Below, one piece after another: positions 28,582 through 39,867 of a stretch of DNA of 64,000 nucleotides (position 1 is the first letter of the stretch; every line of letters starts with the position of its first letter). A program made the translations under genes and the position numbers. Source of the stretch: Enterobacteriaceae bacterium ESL0689 (lineage in GTDB: Bacteria > Pseudomonadota > Gammaproteobacteria > Enterobacterales > Enterobacteriaceae); NCBI GenBank assembly GCA_029433525.1, contig JAQTIF010000001.1, positions 682,001 through 746,000 of the forward strand, written 5' to 3'. The notes below the pieces were generated by a model that had not been told where the DNA came from, ran no database searches, and saw only the letters and a program-made list of their open reading frames with translations.

Positions 28582-29277
28582 AATGGAATCCTGAAGTAAA
28601 GTTATGATAATCGAATATCCCTGTCATTTGTCAGATCTTCTCTGTTGTCGCTGACGGTAGACAGGAACGCGGGTGGTCTTTTTTTGTATTGCCCTGATGC
28701 ACCTCGAATGATTTTATGGAGAGAAAAGAAAGTCATTGGTCATAACATCGTCTTGCGAATATGGTGTTAATCTATCGTTAACAGGCATAAACAAGAAATA
28801 GCGAAATATAAATCTGTGTACCGCGTCAAGAAAATAGCCAACTGCATGTTGCATATGACATATCGTTAGCGTGACGGCGTGAATGGGGGCGTTATTTTTA
28901 ACATATTAATTACAAAAAACAGTGAATTGCCGCCAGGTGCTGATAAATAACGCAGGTAAAGGGTGAAAAGTATCACCCGTCGCAACGGGCGCGGCTTGTC
29001 GCTGGACAGGCGCAGTATGGATTCATACAATCTTAGATCATTACTGTTGTACGCCCATTGCCGCTAAGAGCCTGGCCCACCAGGCGTTATTGACGCAGCC
29101 AGTCTGGACACGGACAGCGCGGAGAAACCGCAGCGTACAGGTCGTACCTGAGGATTTCGAGCACTGCCCAGGGCCAAAATGGCCAGTAAAATAGCCTAAT
29201 GGGATAGGCTCTAAAGCGCCATCAGAGAGAAGGGACGAGATAGCTCGCTATCAACGCCTTGTCATTTCAGGAGAAAT
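28582..29277. other. divergent promoter region of glpFK and zapB
   Basis: No gene is seen in 696 bp. The part at 28600-28900 is AT-rich and would carry the CRP and GlpR sites known for glpF; I could not pick them out with certainty. A full copy of the dispersed repeat (29067-29212) fills the part nearest zapB. Confidence 0.6.
29067..29212 (+). repeat. dispersed 146-bp repeat, full copy
   Basis: It begins AGAGCCTGGCCCACCAGGC and ends GCCTAATGGGATAGGCTCT. The two ends pair as imperfect inverted repeats, and each also contains its own small palindrome. The core includes GACAGCGCGGAGAAACCGCA and GAGGATTTCGAGCACTGCCC. Its length equals that of the copy at 55902, which supports the boundaries. Confidence 0.9.
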
Positions 29278-29526
29278 ATGACGATGTCATTTGAAGTGTT
29301 TGAGAAATTAGAAACTAAAGTTCAGCAGGCGATTGATACCATCACGTTGTTGCAGATGGAAATAGAAGAGCTGAAAGAAAAAAATAATGTCCTGGAGCAA
29401 AATGTCAAAACTACACAGCATGACTGTGAAGAACTGGAACGTGAAAACAGCCAGTTGAAAGAGCAACAACAGAACTGGCAGGATCGGCTGCAGGCCTTAC
29501 TGGGTCGTATGGAAGAAGAAGTCTGA
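29278..29526 (+). CDS. zapB: cell division factor ZapB
   Basis: The 82-residue protein is almost entirely coiled coil, with heptads of Leu/Val/Ile ([20 protein letters not shown]). It matches E. coli ZapB from [12 protein letters not shown] to LLGRMEEEV, one residue longer. ZapB layers inside the Z ring and links it through ZapA to MatP and the chromosome terminus. The start has GGAG six bases upstream. It lies upstream of and divergent to glpFK as in E. coli. Confidence 0.96.
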   Translation: MTMSFEVFEKLETKVQQAIDTITLLQMEIEELKEKNNVLEQNVKTTQHDCEELERENSQLKEQQQNWQDRLQALLGRMEEEV

Positions 29527-29541
29527 TTCTCTGACCCCTTT

Positions 29542-29570
29542 CCCCCTCTCTTGTTGCCGGAGAGGGGGTT
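29542..29570 (+). terminator. terminator of zapB
   Basis: A 9-bp GC-rich stem (CCCCCTCTC/GAGAGGGGG) with a 9-nt loop follows the stop codon by about 15 bp. The T-tract is short. Confidence 0.8.
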
Positions 29571-29684
29571 CTGCCTCTTGATATGCCACTAAGTTATAGC
29601 CCATCTTTTTTTATTCTTTAATCATTTAATTGTCTTCTGTCACGCTTAATCCATCATAATCCGACAACCGTAGAGAAGGGCGTA

Positions 29685-30680
29685 ATGAATAAATGGCGTG
29701 CAGGATTGCTTCTGTTGCTGGTATCGGCTAGCGTGTCAGCCAGAGATATCCAGTTATTGAATATCTCTTATGATCCCACCCGCGAGTTGTACGAACAATA
29801 CAACAAAGCATTCAGCGCACACTGGCAGCAGCAAACCGGTGATAATGTCATTATTCGTCAATCACATGGCGGCTCGGGTAAGCAAGCGATATCCGTGATT
29901 AATGGTATTGAAGCTGACGTTGTGACCCTCGCGCTGGCTTATGATATCGACGCGATTGCCGGGCATGATCGTATTGCGAAAAACTGGCTGGATCGGCTGC
30001 CAGATAATTCAGCGCCCTATACCTCAACAATTGTCTTTCTGGTACGTAAAGGTAATCCGCAACATATTCAGGACTGGGATGATCTGATTAAAACAGGGGT
30101 GTCGATCATTACGCCCAATCCGAAAAGCTCTGGTGGTGCACGCTGGAACTACCTTGCTGCATGGGGCTATGCCCTGAATCTGCATGGCGGTCATCAGGCG
30201 AAGGCCCAGGCGTTTGTCCAGGCACTGTATAAAAATGTTGCGGTACTGGATGCCGGGGCGCGTGGGGCAACGAATACATTCGTTGAGCGCGGGATGGGGG
30301 ATGTATTAATTACATGGGAAAACGAAGCCATGCTGGCGATACAGAAAACAGGCAACGATGAGTTTGAAATTATCATCCCCAGCGCGTCAATTCTGGCGGA
30401 ACCGTCGGTATCGGTGGTGGATAAGGTGGCGGACAAAAAAGGAACCCGGCTGATCGCCGAAGCTTATCTCAAATATCTCTACTCACCGGAAGGCCAGGAG
30501 ATCGCGGCGAAAAACTATTATCGGCCACGCGATCCGCTGATCGCACAAAAATATGCGGCGACATTCCCGCCGCTGAAACTCTTTACTGTTAACCAGCTAT
30601 TTGGCGGCTGGCAGCAGGCGCAAAAAGAGCACTTTGCACATGGCGGCACTTTCGATCAAATAAGTCAGCCTGCGCAGTAA
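29685..30680 (+). CDS. sbp: periplasmic sulfate-binding protein
   Basis: The 331-residue protein has a signal peptide ending VSASVSA and a mature start [21 protein letters not shown], typical of Sbp. It delivers sulfate to the CysTWA ABC transporter. The prokaryotic sulfate-binding signatures are visible: [20 protein letters not shown] and [20 protein letters not shown]. In E. coli sbp lies beside pfkA and not far from glpFK-zapB. Here it is the last gene before an IS1 element at a map-block junction. Confidence 0.95.
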   Translation: MNKWRAGLLLLLVSASVSARDIQLLNISYDPTRELYEQYNKAFSAHWQQQTGDNVIIRQSHGGSGKQAISVINGIEADVVTLALAYDIDAIAGHDRIAKNWLDRLPDNSAPYTSTIVFLVRKGNPQHIQDWDDLIKTGVSIITPNPKSSGGARWNYLAAWGYALNLHGGHQAKAQAFVQALYKNVAVLDAGARGATNTFVERGMGDVLITWENEAMLAIQKTGNDEFEIIIPSASILAEPSVSVVDKVADKKGTRLIAEAYLKYLYSPEGQEIAAKNYYRPRDPLIAQKYAATFPPLKLFTVNQLFGGWQQAQKEHFAHGGTFDQISQPAQ

Positions 30681-30706
30681 ACGATCAGAGTATAAGTGGC
30701 CTTGAT

Positions 30707-30736
30707 CCGGGAATTGAAATATATAATGATTCCCGG
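30707..30736 (+). terminator. hairpin after sbp
   Basis: CCGGGAAT and ATTCCCGG form an 8-bp stem with a 14-nt AT-rich loop, 26 bp past the stop codon. No T-run, so only a weak terminator. Confidence 0.45.
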
Positions 30737-30833
30737 TTGATGAGCTCTTATTCAGACTATGAATAAAGATTACTCGGGAATCTTATATTTAAAGGCTTTA
30801 AATGGGTGATGTATTCAATGTGTTTATTTCGTC

Positions 30834-31277
30834 TCAAACATAATATTCGCGCTCAATAAAAGTACCAATGATCCTGTCATGCATTTCAAAAGATTTTGAG
30901 TACCCCAGAGTCTTACGATTCAGTCGCTTTAATCGGTTACGCAAATTCAGGTTTTCCCGTTCAATCCGCTGTGTATAAAGCTTACCCCTGATATGTTTTT
31001 CATCCGGCAGCAGATCATAAGCACTGAAGTTATCTGTACACCAGAAGGCAACATTAAAACCTGACAATAATTTCAGTAACCTGCGCAGTGTCTTTTTGCT
31101 TCTGCGTCCAAAAGTATGAGCAATAATTCGTTTGAGGCGAGGCTCCCATGCATACCACAGCCAGCGTTGCTGCTTTTTACTGCCGACAAAAGACCACATC
31201 TCATCCACTTCACAGATAAGCTGGATTTGCTGATTATCCAGCGGAAACGTGGTTACACATCGTGGGGCGAGTTTTTT
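30834..31277 (-). CDS. insB: IS1 transposase InsB part (by frameshift)
   Basis: This frame provides the catalytic half of the IS1 transposase: DEMWSFVGSKKQQRWLWYAW, WCTDNFSAYDLLP and the C-terminal RNRLKRLNRKTLGYSKS and FIEREYYV. Expression is expected by -1 slippage on AAAAAAC (31271-31277, reverse strand) near the end of insA. The acidic residues of the DDE centre are in place and the frame is unbroken. Confidence 0.88.
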   Translation of the reverse strand, partial: KKLAPRCVTTFPLDNQQIQLICEVDEMWSFVGSKKQQRWLWYAWEPRLKRIIAHTFGRRSKKTLRRLLKLLSGFNVAFWCTDNFSAYDLLPDEKHIRGKLYTQRIERENLNLRNRLKRLNRKTLGYSKSFEMHDRIIGTFIEREYYV

Positions 31278-31528
31278 AAAGTGCGGACAACGGCATTAAT
31301 GCTGATATGCAGAGTCCTTGCGGTATCGCGGATACCCGCATTATTCATGGCAAGGTCAACAATTTGTTCTTTCATGCCGGGCAGGCAGGCACGGTAAGCG
31401 TAATCGATCTGGAAAGTACGGCAGCATGACTGACAGCGATAGCGCTGAAATCCAGCTTTGCCCAGACCATGCTTTTTAACGGGTTCAGTTTGTTGACAAA
31501 ACGGGCATGTTACATCAATTTTAGCCAT
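31253..31528 (-). CDS. insA: IS1 InsA
   Basis: The 91-residue protein starts MAKIDVTCPFCQ and has the N-terminal zinc finger of IS1 InsA (CPFCQ...CQSCCRTF) followed by a helix-turn-helix (GIRDTARTLHISINAVVRTL). InsA alone binds the ends and represses. The InsAB' fusion is the transposase. A three-codon longer start exists at 31537. Confidence 0.9.
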   Translation of the reverse strand: MAKIDVTCPFCQQTEPVKKHGLGKAGFQRYRCQSCCRTFQIDYAYRACLPGMKEQIVDLAMNNAGIRDTARTLHISINAVVRTLKNSPHDV

Positions 31529-31586
31529 CTGGCGCACCGGTTAAAAAGAGTGATTATACAACATAATAAACACGTTGAATACATGA

Positions 31587-31644
31587 CCCGAAATCCTCAC
31601 GTACTACCTGTAGGCTGCGCCAATAACCAGGTGGGTCAGGCTCT
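31587..31644 (-). repeat. dispersed 146-bp repeat, truncated by IS1
   Basis: Reverse-orientation fragment: CCCGAAATCCTCACGTAC, then CTGCGCCAATAACCAGGTGG and the end CAGGCTCT. It runs directly into the IS1 right end, and the missing half is not found on the other side of IS1. Confidence 0.75.
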
Positions 31645-31651
31645 GGGATGC

Positions 31652-33004
31652 CTAACGCATCGTCACAAACTCCTCTGCGGCGGTAGGGTGGATCGCCACG
31701 GTGTTGTCGAAATCCTGTTTGGTGGCTCCCATTTTCAGGGCAACGGCAAAGCCCTGTAATATTTCATCCATTCCGAAGCCGATACCATGAATGCCAACAA
31801 TCTTTTCTTCCGCACCGACGCACACCAGTTTCATACAGCATGGCTGACGATGGGTGGTCACGGCGGTATACATGGCTGTAAAGGAAGATTGATAAATTTT
31901 CACCGCATTATCACCATACCGTTTCCGCGCCTGGGGTTCAGTTAATCCGACAGTGCCAATCGGCGGGTGACTGAATACCACGGTGGGGATATTGTGGTAA
32001 TCAAGATGCTCATCGGCTTGGTGATTAAATAACCGTTCAGACAGTCGGCGACCAGCCGCGACCGCGACAGGTGTCAGTTCTACCGCGCCGGTGTTATCCC
32101 CTACGGCATAGATCCCCGCAGCGCTGGTATTCTGCCATTTATCAACCACAATATACCCCCGATCATCGGTTTTCACTCCAGCGGCGATCAGGTTTAAATC
32201 ATCGGTGGCAGGTTGACGGCCAATGGCCCAGATCAGGCAATCTACCGTCTGACTGCGGCCATCTTCCAGAGTTAGCGTCAGGCTGCCATCACTGTTTTTG
32301 ATCACCGATTGTGGAATGGCGTAGGTGTGCAACTGCGGGCCTTCAGTATCCATGATATCGAGCAGGGTGGAGACGATCAGCGGATCGAAGTGGCGTAAGG
32401 GTGCCTGTTTGCGTACAAACAGATGCGTTTCAGCCCCAAGGCTATGGAGAACTCCTGCCAGTTCAACGGCGATATAACCCGCACCCACGATGGCTACCCG
32501 TTTCGGTAGCGCTGGCAGGGCAAAAAAACCATCGGAGTCAATGCCATATTCAGCACCGGGGATCGCTGGCCGACTGGGATAACCCCCGGTTGCGATCAGG
32601 ATATGATCGGCAGAGATCGTGAGGTTATTGACTGCAATCGTGTGACTATCGATAAAACGGGCGTAGCCGTTGATAACATCCACCTTGTTTTTGGCCAGTC
32701 CGTTATGGTAGGCGCTGTGAATGCGGTCGATATAAGCGCTACGGCTGGCGATCAGTTTGTCCCAGTCGAAGTGGTTTAGGGTGACGTCAAAGCCGTAATC
32801 GGGGCCATACAGGGTCAGCGCATCATGGATCTGTGCCGCATGCCACATCACTTTCTTCGGCACACAACCGACATTGACGCACGTGCCTCCCAATAATCTG
32901 GCTTCAATCAGCGCGCATTTTTGCCCATACAGGGCGGCGCGATTGACAGAGGCAATACCACCACTGCCACCACCGATAGCGATGTAGTCGTAATGTTTGT
33001 GCAT
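31652..33004 (-). CDS. gor: glutathione reductase
   Basis: The 450-residue flavoenzyme reduces glutathione disulfide with NADPH. It has the FAD-binding [18 protein letters not shown], the redox disulfide [13 protein letters not shown], the NADPH-binding [14 protein letters not shown] with the downstream RKQAPLR specificity arginines, and the C-terminal active-site His in HPTAAEE. An ATG one codon upstream (33007) is also possible. AGGAAC lies before it. The order gor-rlmJ-prlC-rsmJ matches E. coli. Confidence 0.97.
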   Translation of the reverse strand: MHKHYDYIAIGGGSGGIASVNRAALYGQKCALIEARLLGGTCVNVGCVPKKVMWHAAQIHDALTLYGPDYGFDVTLNHFDWDKLIASRSAYIDRIHSAYHNGLAKNKVDVINGYARFIDSHTIAVNNLTISADHILIATGGYPSRPAIPGAEYGIDSDGFFALPALPKRVAIVGAGYIAVELAGVLHSLGAETHLFVRKQAPLRHFDPLIVSTLLDIMDTEGPQLHTYAIPQSVIKNSDGSLTLTLEDGRSQTVDCLIWAIGRQPATDDLNLIAAGVKTDDRGYIVVDKWQNTSAAGIYAVGDNTGAVELTPVAVAAGRRLSERLFNHQADEHLDYHNIPTVVFSHPPIGTVGLTEPQARKRYGDNAVKIYQSSFTAMYTAVTTHRQPCCMKLVCVGAEEKIVGIHGIGFGMDEILQGFAVALKMGATKQDFDNTVAIHPTAAEEFVTMR

Positions 33005-33035
33005 CATACAGTTCCTTTTATTAAATGACGGACGC

Positions 33036-33878
33036 TTATTCAGGGACGATCCAGTTAACCATAGCATGGCCCGTTCCGGTGGGAGATAATTTACGGTGCA
33101 GCCAGGGCAAAATGGTGCTCATTTGCTGTTCCAGCTTCCACGGGGGATTAATTACGATCATCCCGGAAGCGGTCATTCCCCGCTGGCTGTTATCCGGGCG
33201 TATCGCCAGCTCGATCTGCATGATTTTACGGATACCCGTTTCCGTTAACGCTTTTATCATGCGCTTAATTTGCGGGCGTAATACCACCGGATACCACAGC
33301 GCATAAACCCCGGTAGCAAAGCGTTTATATCCTTCATGAATACCCTCAACCACTGCCTGATAATCACTTTTTATCTCATAAGGGGGATCGATAAGGATCA
33401 GGCCACGACGGCAAACGGGCGGTAGTTTGGCTTTTAACTGCTGGTAACCATCCGCTTTTGCCACATGAACACGCGGATCTTTGCGGAACTCAGCACGCAG
33501 GAGGGGATAGTCGCCAGGATGCAGCTCCGTCAGTAGCAGATTGTCCTGCTCACGCAGTAGCTGGCTGGCGATTAAAGGGGAACCGGGATAGTAACGTAAT
33601 TGGCCGCTACGGTTAAGCTGCTGGACGACAGAGTGATACGTTTCCATTTCGCCCGGCAGTGAATCCTGCTGCCAGATGCGGGCGATCCCTTCGAGATATT
33701 CACCGGTACGCTCTGCATGTTCGTGATACAGTTGATAGCGTCCGGCGCCCGCGTGGGTATCGAGATAGAGAAAGGGTTTTTCTTTCTCCTTGAGCGCTTC
33801 GATAATCAGGCTCTGAACAGTGTGTTTAAGAACGTCGGCGTGATTACCAGCGTGAAAGCTATGGCGATAACTGAGCAT
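33036..33878 (-). CDS. rlmJ: 23S rRNA (adenine2030-N6)-methyltransferase
   Basis: The 280-residue enzyme methylates A2030 of 23S rRNA using S-adenosylmethionine. The start at 33878 ([19 protein letters not shown]) gives the E. coli length and the conserved N terminus; the frame extends 14 codons further. The catalytic IDPPYE motif and the cofactor-side [11 protein letters not shown] are visible. It is transcribed toward gor and divergent from prlC. Confidence 0.96.
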   Translation of the reverse strand: MLSYRHSFHAGNHADVLKHTVQSLIIEALKEKEKPFLYLDTHAGAGRYQLYHEHAERTGEYLEGIARIWQQDSLPGEMETYHSVVQQLNRSGQLRYYPGSPLIASQLLREQDNLLLTELHPGDYPLLRAEFRKDPRVHVAKADGYQQLKAKLPPVCRRGLILIDPPYEIKSDYQAVVEGIHEGYKRFATGVYALWYPVVLRPQIKRMIKALTETGIRKIMQIELAIRPDNSQRGMTASGMIVINPPWKLEQQMSTILPWLHRKLSPTGTGHAMVNWIVPE

Positions 33879-34117
33879 GGGTGCAGCGGTTCCGGGAGTG
33901 AAATAGAAGATATGCCTCATAGTCTACCGCAGAACGAGACAGATTACTGCTTTTGTCCCGCCTCCTCGCGTGGATAACGCGCAGGCGTTAGCCCGATTTC
34001 AGCGCTTTGCCGACGGGTAGCCGAGCATTGAAATTCCCGTGAAGATCCCCCATGCTAGGGGTCATATTGAGGCGGCAAAGTCCGTATTCCATTCATTTTT
34101 TAACAGGACAGCGCAAC

Positions 34118-36160
34118 ATGACTAATCCATTACTGGCTCCTTTTTTATTGCCACCGTTTTCTGCGATCAAACCAGAACAGATTGTTCCTGCGATTAATAA
34201 AGCACTGGATGATTGCCGTGCAACAGTAGAGCATGTTGTGGCACAAGGTGCCCCCTATCGCTGGGAGACATTATGTCAGCCACTGGCAGAAGTGGATGAT
34301 ACGTTATGGCGTATTTTCTCGCCGATAAGTCACCTGAATGCGGTTAAGAATAGTCCTGAATTACGCGAGGCTTACGAACAGGTATTACCCCTGCTGTCAG
34401 AATATGGCACCTGGGTCGGGCAGCACAAAGGGCTGTATCAGGCATACCGTGACTTGCGTCAGGGGGACTATTACGCCGGGCTGAGTATTGCTGAGAAAAA
34501 AGTCGTTGATAATGCGTTACGTGATTTTGAGCTGTCTGGCATAGGCCTGGAAGAAGAGAAACAGCAGCGTTATGGCGAGATTATGGCGCGTTTGTCTGAG
34601 CTGAGTAACCAGTACAGCAATAATGTGCTGGATGCCACGATGGGCTGGAGCAAACAGGTAAGCGATGCTCAGCAACTCTCCGGTATGCCGGAAGATGCGC
34701 TGGCGGCGGCACATGCCCGGGCACAGGAGAAGCAGCAGGAAGGCTATCTGCTGACCCTCGATGTTCCCAGCTATCTGTCAGTAATCACTTACTGTGACAA
34801 CCAGGCACTGCGTGAAGAGATGTATTATGCCTATTCCACCCGCGCTTCTGATCAGGGGCCGAATGCAGGTCAATGGGACAACACCCCGGTGATGGAAGAG
34901 ATCCTCGCCCTCCGCCATGAACTGGCACAACTGCTCGGTTTCGATAACTACGCCAGCAAATCGCTGGTCACCAAAATGGCGCAAAGCGCGCAGCAGGTGA
35001 TCGCCTTCCTGAGCGACCTTGCTCAACGCGCTCGTCCGCAAGGTGAAAGAGAGCTGGCGCAATTACGCGCTTTTGCTCAGAGCCAATTTGGTGTTGATGA
35101 GCTCCAGCCGTGGGATATTGCGTACTACAGCGAGAAGCAAAAGCAGCATCTCTACCATATCAACAATGAGCAGCTGCGCCCGTACTTCCCGGAAAACCGG
35201 GTGGTGAAGGGGCTGTTCGAAGTGGTTAAGCGGATTTATGGCATTAGCGTCAAAGAGCGCTCGGATATCGATGTCTGGCATCCCGATGTCCGCTTTTTTG
35301 AGCTTTATGATGAAAGCAACCTGCTGCGTGGTAGCTTTTATCTCGATCTCTATGCCCGTGAACATAAACGTGGTGGTGCATGGATGGACGATTGCGTCAG
35401 TCAGATACGTAAACAGGATGGCTCGCTGCAAAAGCCAGTCGCTTACCTGACCTGCAATTTTAACCGTCCGGTGAATGGTAAACCGGCGCTATTTACCCAT
35501 GACGAAGTGATAACACTGTTTCATGAGTTTGGTCACGGCCTGCACCATATGCTGACGGAGATTGAGACTGCCGGCGTCTCCGGTATCAATGGCGTACCGT
35601 GGGATGCGGTTGAGTTACCGAGTCAGTTTATGGAGAACTGGTGCTGGCAGCCGGAGGCGCTGGCGTTTATCTCTGGTCATTATGAAACCGGTGAGCCGTT
35701 GCCGCGTGAATTACTCGACAAAATGCTGGCAGCGAAAAATTATCAGGCCGCCTTGTTTATTTTACGACAACTGGAATTTGGCTTATTTGATTTCCGCTTA
35801 CATACCGAATATCAGCCGCAACAGGGGGCGAGGATCCTCGAAACGCTGAAGGAAGTCAAAGAACAGGTCGCCGTCGCACCCAGTCCATCATGGGGACGTT
35901 TCCCCCATGCCTTCAGCCATATTTTTGCCGGTGGCTATGCGGCAGGTTATTACAGTTATTTGTGGGCAGAAGTGCTGGCGGTGGATGCGTTCGCCCGTTT
36001 TGAAGAAGAGGGGATTTTCAATCGTCAGGCAGGGCAGGCGTTCCTGGAAAATATTCTCAGCCGTGGTGGTTCAGAAGATCCGATGGCGTTGTTTAAACGC
36101 TTCCGGGGACGTGCCCCGCGTCTGAATGCCATGCTCAGACATTATGGCATCCGGGGTTAA
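34118..36160 (+). CDS. prlC: oligopeptidase A
   Basis: The 680-residue cytoplasmic zinc peptidase (M3 family, thimet-like) degrades free signal peptides and other short peptides. The zinc centre [11 protein letters not shown] (about residue 470) with the downstream Glu in the ENWCWQPEA region is intact. The start at 34118 ([20 protein letters not shown]) follows ACAGGA and gives the E. coli length. In E. coli prlC is heat-inducible and cotranscribed with rsmJ. Here rsmJ begins 8 bp after its stop codon. Confidence 0.97.
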   Translation: MTNPLLAPFLLPPFSAIKPEQIVPAINKALDDCRATVEHVVAQGAPYRWETLCQPLAEVDDTLWRIFSPISHLNAVKNSPELREAYEQVLPLLSEYGTWVGQHKGLYQAYRDLRQGDYYAGLSIAEKKVVDNALRDFELSGIGLEEEKQQRYGEIMARLSELSNQYSNNVLDATMGWSKQVSDAQQLSGMPEDALAAAHARAQEKQQEGYLLTLDVPSYLSVITYCDNQALREEMYYAYSTRASDQGPNAGQWDNTPVMEEILALRHELAQLLGFDNYASKSLVTKMAQSAQQVIAFLSDLAQRARPQGERELAQLRAFAQSQFGVDELQPWDIAYYSEKQKQHLYHINNEQLRPYFPENRVVKGLFEVVKRIYGISVKERSDIDVWHPDVRFFELYDESNLLRGSFYLDLYAREHKRGGAWMDDCVSQIRKQDGSLQKPVAYLTCNFNRPVNGKPALFTHDEVITLFHEFGHGLHHMLTEIETAGVSGINGVPWDAVELPSQFMENWCWQPEALAFISGHYETGEPLPRELLDKMLAAKNYQAALFILRQLEFGLFDFRLHTEYQPQQGARILETLKEVKEQVAVAPSPSWGRFPHAFSHIFAGGYAAGYYSYLWAEVLAVDAFARFEEEGIFNRQAGQAFLENILSRGGSEDPMALFKRFRGRAPRLNAMLRHYGIRG

Positions 36161-36168
36161 ATAGTGCG

Positions 36169-36921
36169 GTGAAAATCGGCCTGATTGATGAAACCGGCAG
36201 TGGGGAGCGCCCGCTATCTGCCCTCGCAGCCCGCTGGCAATTGATTGCGGATGACAGCCATCCCCTGGCGCTGGTGATGACCAGTGAACATCTGGAGCTG
36301 CGTAAGCGTGATGAGCCCAAACTGGGGGGGATCTTCGTCGATTTTGTCAACGGAGCGCTGGCATATCGGCGTAAATTTGGTGGTGGGCGTGGCGAAGCTG
36401 TGGCCCGGGCGGTGGGCATCAAAGGGGACTATCTGCCCGATGTGGTTGACGCGACGGCAGGACTGGGGCGCGATGCTTTTGTGCTGGCGGCGGTGGGTTG
36501 CCATGTGCGTATGGTGGAACGCCACCCTGTCGTGGCTGCCCTGCTTGATGATGGCCTGGCGCGCGGTTATGCCGATCCGGAAATTGGCCCGTGGCTCCGT
36601 CAGCGGTTGCAGTTAATTCATGCCTCCAGTTTGCAGCTGCTCAGTGAAATCGTACCGCGTCCACAGGTGGTCTATCTTGATCCGATGTTTCCCCATCGCA
36701 ACAAAAGCGCGCTGGTCAAGAAAGAGATGCGGGTGTTTCAGTCACTGGTGGGTGCCGATCAGGACGCGGATGATCTGCTGGCGCCAGCACGGCGGCTGGC
36801 GACCAAACGCGTGGTGGTAAAACGCCCGGATTACGCGCCGCCCCTGGCGGGCGTCGCAACCGTCAATGCAGTGGCCACCAAAGGCCACCGCTTTGATATT
36901 TACGCCGCTGTGCGGCCGTAA
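36169..36921 (+). CDS. rsmJ: 16S rRNA (guanine1516-N2)-methyltransferase
   Basis: The 250-residue enzyme methylates G1516 of 16S rRNA. It starts with GTG at 36169 ([12 protein letters not shown]). The cofactor motif [14 protein letters not shown] and the catalytic YLDPMFPH are as in E. coli RsmJ, and [19 protein letters not shown] is strongly conserved. The 8-bp gap to prlC implies one operon. Confidence 0.96.
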   Translation: MKIGLIDETGSGERPLSALAARWQLIADDSHPLALVMTSEHLELRKRDEPKLGGIFVDFVNGALAYRRKFGGGRGEAVARAVGIKGDYLPDVVDATAGLGRDAFVLAAVGCHVRMVERHPVVAALLDDGLARGYADPEIGPWLRQRLQLIHASSLQLLSEIVPRPQVVYLDPMFPHRNKSALVKKEMRVFQSLVGADQDADDLLAPARRLATKRVVVKRPDYAPPLAGVATVNAVATKGHRFDIYAAVRP

Positions 36922-36944
36922 ATGAGGCGTATCGCGTGTGGCGA

Positions 36945-37379
36945 TTAATTCTCGTCATCGCGCATCGGGATTACCAGCATATCAACGTGAACGGTGTTAA
37001 TAAGCTGGCGCGCGGAAGACATCAGTTTGCTCCAGAAATCCTGATGATGGCCACAAACCACTAAGTCCATATCATATTTTTTAATCGCATCGACCAGCAC
37101 CTGACCGAAATCACCGCTGCCGCTCAGCACTTCGGTAATCGGATAACCGGCATTGGAGGACAGTTCCGTCAGCGCGTGCTGTGTCTCTTCAGAGACCCGT
37201 TTTTGCATATCACCGAGATTAACATCAATAAGACCGGTATAAAGATCAGAGTAGTTCACATCGACGTGTATCAGCGAAACTTTTGCATTGTAAGGACGAG
37301 CCATAGAAACCGCCTTCTCTACCAGTAATTGACTCTCTGGTGAGAGGTCTACTGCGATAAGTATGTGTTTATAAGCCAT
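36945..37379 (-). CDS. uspA: universal stress protein A
   Basis: The 144-residue protein ([20 protein letters not shown]) is the E. coli UspA type, without the ATP-binding glycine motif of other Usp groups. It forms dimers in the cytoplasm and rises in stationary phase and under stress. The start at 37379 is set by conservation and an AGGAAT ribosome site. The divergently placed uspB of E. coli is missing. Confidence 0.97.
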   Translation of the reverse strand: MAYKHILIAVDLSPESQLLVEKAVSMARPYNAKVSLIHVDVNYSDLYTGLIDVNLGDMQKRVSEETQHALTELSSNAGYPITEVLSGSGDFGQVLVDAIKKYDMDLVVCGHHQDFWSKLMSSARQLINTVHVDMLVIPMRDDEN

Positions 37380-37899
37380 AAAGTTATTCCTTTCGTAGGT
37401 TGTCGATGATGACTGAATGGGTAAGTGCCAGCGTTTCCCTGCATCCTGACGCTCAGCAGCCAGCACTTTAAAGATTCCATTATAGGAAATACTGTTACCT
37501 TATAGTGCCCCTGAAACATCGTCAATGTGTCCGGTTTCGCAAAAATTAAACAAAAAGAGAATTATTGTGCTCCTGAACGCAGCCAGCAGAGGTGATTAAT
37601 ATCCCCACTCTGGCCACCGATTAGTGCAGAGAATTCGCGCGCTGTCCGGCAGAGAATTAACCGACAAGCAACATCCGACACCTGGTATTCAGTCGCGCTA
37701 AAACAGAGCAAAAAGTGACGGTTATTGAGCCATACCGTGCTTCCGGTGATGACAGCGTTGTGGCTGGTGGTATCACCAGAAGACAGGATCAGGGTGAGTG
37801 TGATTAATGATGGTTAATGCGTCAGTCAGCGTCGTAAAAATGACGGGTATCACATGCGATATGCGGGTATTACCGTTGACCGTGGATAGCAGGAAGGTG
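37380..37899. other. long intergenic region where uspB would be expected
   Basis: About 520 bp hold no recognisable gene. In E. coli uspB lies between uspA and pitA. No reading frame here resembles it. The first 100 bp carry the uspA promoter. Several short inverted repeats occur at 37720-37860, and a strong + strand terminator follows at 37901. Confidence 0.55.
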
Positions 37900-37900
37900 T

Positions 37901-37942
37901 TGCCAGATATCATGCTCTCAGATGATATCTGGCGACTTTTTT
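37901..37942 (+). terminator. strong rho-independent terminator, + strand
   Basis: TGCCAGATATCAT pairs with ATGATATCTGGCG and is followed by ACTTTTTT on the + strand. It faces pitA (reverse strand). Something transcribed rightward from the uspA side, perhaps a lost uspB, would end here. Confidence 0.85.
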
Positions 37943-37945
37943 ACA

Positions 37946-39445
37946 TCAGATAATTTGCAGCGCGATCCAGAACAGGCTACCGGATAACATAATGGCGGCG
38001 GGCAGGGTGAGAACCCATGCGAGCAGAATATTGGTCACCGTTTTTTTCTGCAGACCGCCGCCATCAACCAGCATGGTTCCGGCTACCGCAGAGGAGAGAA
38101 CGTGGGTTGTCGATACCGGCATTCCGGTATAACTGGCGAGGCCAATCGATAAGGCGGCCGTCACCTGGGCTGACATTCCCTGGGCATAGGTCATCCCTTT
38201 TTTACCGATTTTTTCACCGATAGTCGTCGCCACCCGACGCCAGCCCACCATCGTACCGACACCCAACGCCAGTGCGACCGCCATAATAATCCATATCGGC
38301 GCGTACTCGATGGTACTGAGCATATCGATTTTCAGTTTCTTTAACAGACGCTTATCGTTGCTACTCATTTCCGGAAGCTTGATCACTTTATCAAGTGTAT
38401 CGGCAATGCACATCATAATGCGGCGAAACTGACTGCGTTGCTCAATCGAGAGCGCATCGTAGCTTTCAACGCCGGTCAGCATGGTTTTGATATGGTTGAG
38501 TGCATTGATGGTATTCGCTGGATGGCAATGAAATTCACCGCTGTTTTGTGTCGCGACGGACGCTGGCGGTAAAATCAGCTGATCGACGCCTGTCGCCTGT
38601 TTTAACAGATCCGGATGTTGCTGAAAAAAGTATTCCACCGTATTAACCGCATCACGGGTGCGGGTAATTTCATAACCAGAGGCATTCATGTTAACCGCGA
38701 ATCCTGCGGGTGCGACGCCGATGAGCACCAGCATTACCAGGCCAATCCCTTTTTGCCCGTCATTGGCACCGTGAGAGAACGAAACACCCACAGCCGAAAG
38801 GATCAGTGCGATACGGGTCCAGAAGGGCGGTTTTTTCTTGCCATCTTTCTTTTCACGCTCTGCCGGTGTCATATGAATACGGGCACGCTTTTTGGTGTTG
38901 CTCCAGTAATGGCGCAACAGGAAGATAAGTCCGCCCGCAACCACCATGCCGACGAGGGGGGAGACGATCAGAGAGGAAAAAATACTGATAACTTTAGGGA
39001 TATTTAATGCATCAACCACAGAAGTACCGGTCATAACCGCATTGGTTAAACCAATACCAATGATAGCGCCAATCAGGGTATGTGAGCTGGAGGCTGGCAA
39101 TCCCAGATACCAGGTACCCAGATTCCAGATAATGGCGGCCAGTAACATGGAGAACATCATCGCCAGGCCATGTGCCGAGCCCATATTCAGTAACAGATCA
39201 GTTGGTAACATGTGCACAATAGCATAAGCTACGCTCAGACCGCCTAACAGGACACCGAAAAAGTTAAAAAGCGCCGCCATGACGACCGCGAGCTGTGCCC
39301 GCATGGCCCGGGTATAAATCACCGTAGCGACCGCGTTTGCGGTATCATGAAAGCCATTAATGGCTTCATAAACCAGGACAAATGCCAGGGCAAGAAGCAT
39401 GAATAATCCGGTGTGAAAATCAAGACCGGCAAATAAATGTAGCAT
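37946..39445 (-). CDS. pitA: low-affinity inorganic phosphate transporter
   Basis: The 499-residue protein has the E. coli PitA length and the two inverted PiT signatures: [20 protein letters not shown] near the N terminus and [15 protein letters not shown] in the middle, with [14 protein letters not shown] between and [17 protein letters not shown] near the end. It symports neutral metal-phosphate complexes with protons and also admits zinc and other divalent metals. A cytoplasmic hydrophilic domain lies at about 200-380. Confidence 0.96.
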   Translation of the reverse strand: MLHLFAGLDFHTGLFMLLALAFVLVYEAINGFHDTANAVATVIYTRAMRAQLAVVMAALFNFFGVLLGGLSVAYAIVHMLPTDLLLNMGSAHGLAMMFSMLLAAIIWNLGTWYLGLPASSSHTLIGAIIGIGLTNAVMTGTSVVDALNIPKVISIFSSLIVSPLVGMVVAGGLIFLLRHYWSNTKKRARIHMTPAEREKKDGKKKPPFWTRIALILSAVGVSFSHGANDGQKGIGLVMLVLIGVAPAGFAVNMNASGYEITRTRDAVNTVEYFFQQHPDLLKQATGVDQLILPPASVATQNSGEFHCHPANTINALNHIKTMLTGVESYDALSIEQRSQFRRIMMCIADTLDKVIKLPEMSSNDKRLLKKLKIDMLSTIEYAPIWIIMAVALALGVGTMVGWRRVATTIGEKIGKKGMTYAQGMSAQVTAALSIGLASYTGMPVSTTHVLSSAVAGTMLVDGGGLQKKTVTNILLAWVLTLPAAIMLSGSLFWIALQII

Positions 39446-39867
39446 AGGACGTTACGCCATTTTGGGGACATGACGCGGCGCATTATCAGTGACTTTAGTG
39501 GTATGGGCAAAGTGAAATATAACTTTTTTTAAAAATTTCTTTCATTCTTTTGCTCTGTTTTTTAATTTATTTTTTATTTTTCAATAAATTATGATGTTTC
39601 ACGTTTTTGCGCCAATAACGTTAGAATGAAAATAACGCAATTTGACGATAACAATGAGGACAAAAGCGACGAAAGGTTTTACTGTCGTGATGACAGCGGA
39701 AACAATGGCATGAAACTGGGGGAGGCGATCAGGTCACCATGACGTGCTGTGTCAGGCGTTCATATGATGGAACCATTTCCATTTTTATTTTGTTTAAGCG
39801 CGCTGATGCAGGATATTTTATCGTCGCATAGATCGTTATTTTTGATGGATAACAGAGCAGGAAAATC
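39446..39867. other. promoter region between divergent pitA and arnB
   Basis: No gene. A very AT-rich stretch at 39520-39600 should carry the pitA promoter. The arn promoter must lie nearer 39868. One TTTAAG half-site (39793-39798 region) is compatible with a PmrA or PhoP box, but I could not find a convincing paired site. Confidence 0.5.

Larger units (their letters stand above)
30804..31589 (-). mobile_element. IS1-family insertion sequence
   Basis: The ends are 25-bp inverted repeats with two mismatches: GGGTGATGTATTCAATGTG on the left against GGGTCATGTATTCAACGTG from the right. It holds insA and insB in IS1 order with the AAAAAAC frameshift site, and appears complete at about 784 bp. The 8-9 bp flanks do not match, so no target duplication is left. 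Its right end lies inside a copy of the dispersed repeat. Confidence 0.92.

Noticed and set aside
39500-39867. PmrA or PhoP box before arnB
   Set aside because: Only one half-site (TTTAAG) is seen; no properly spaced partner.
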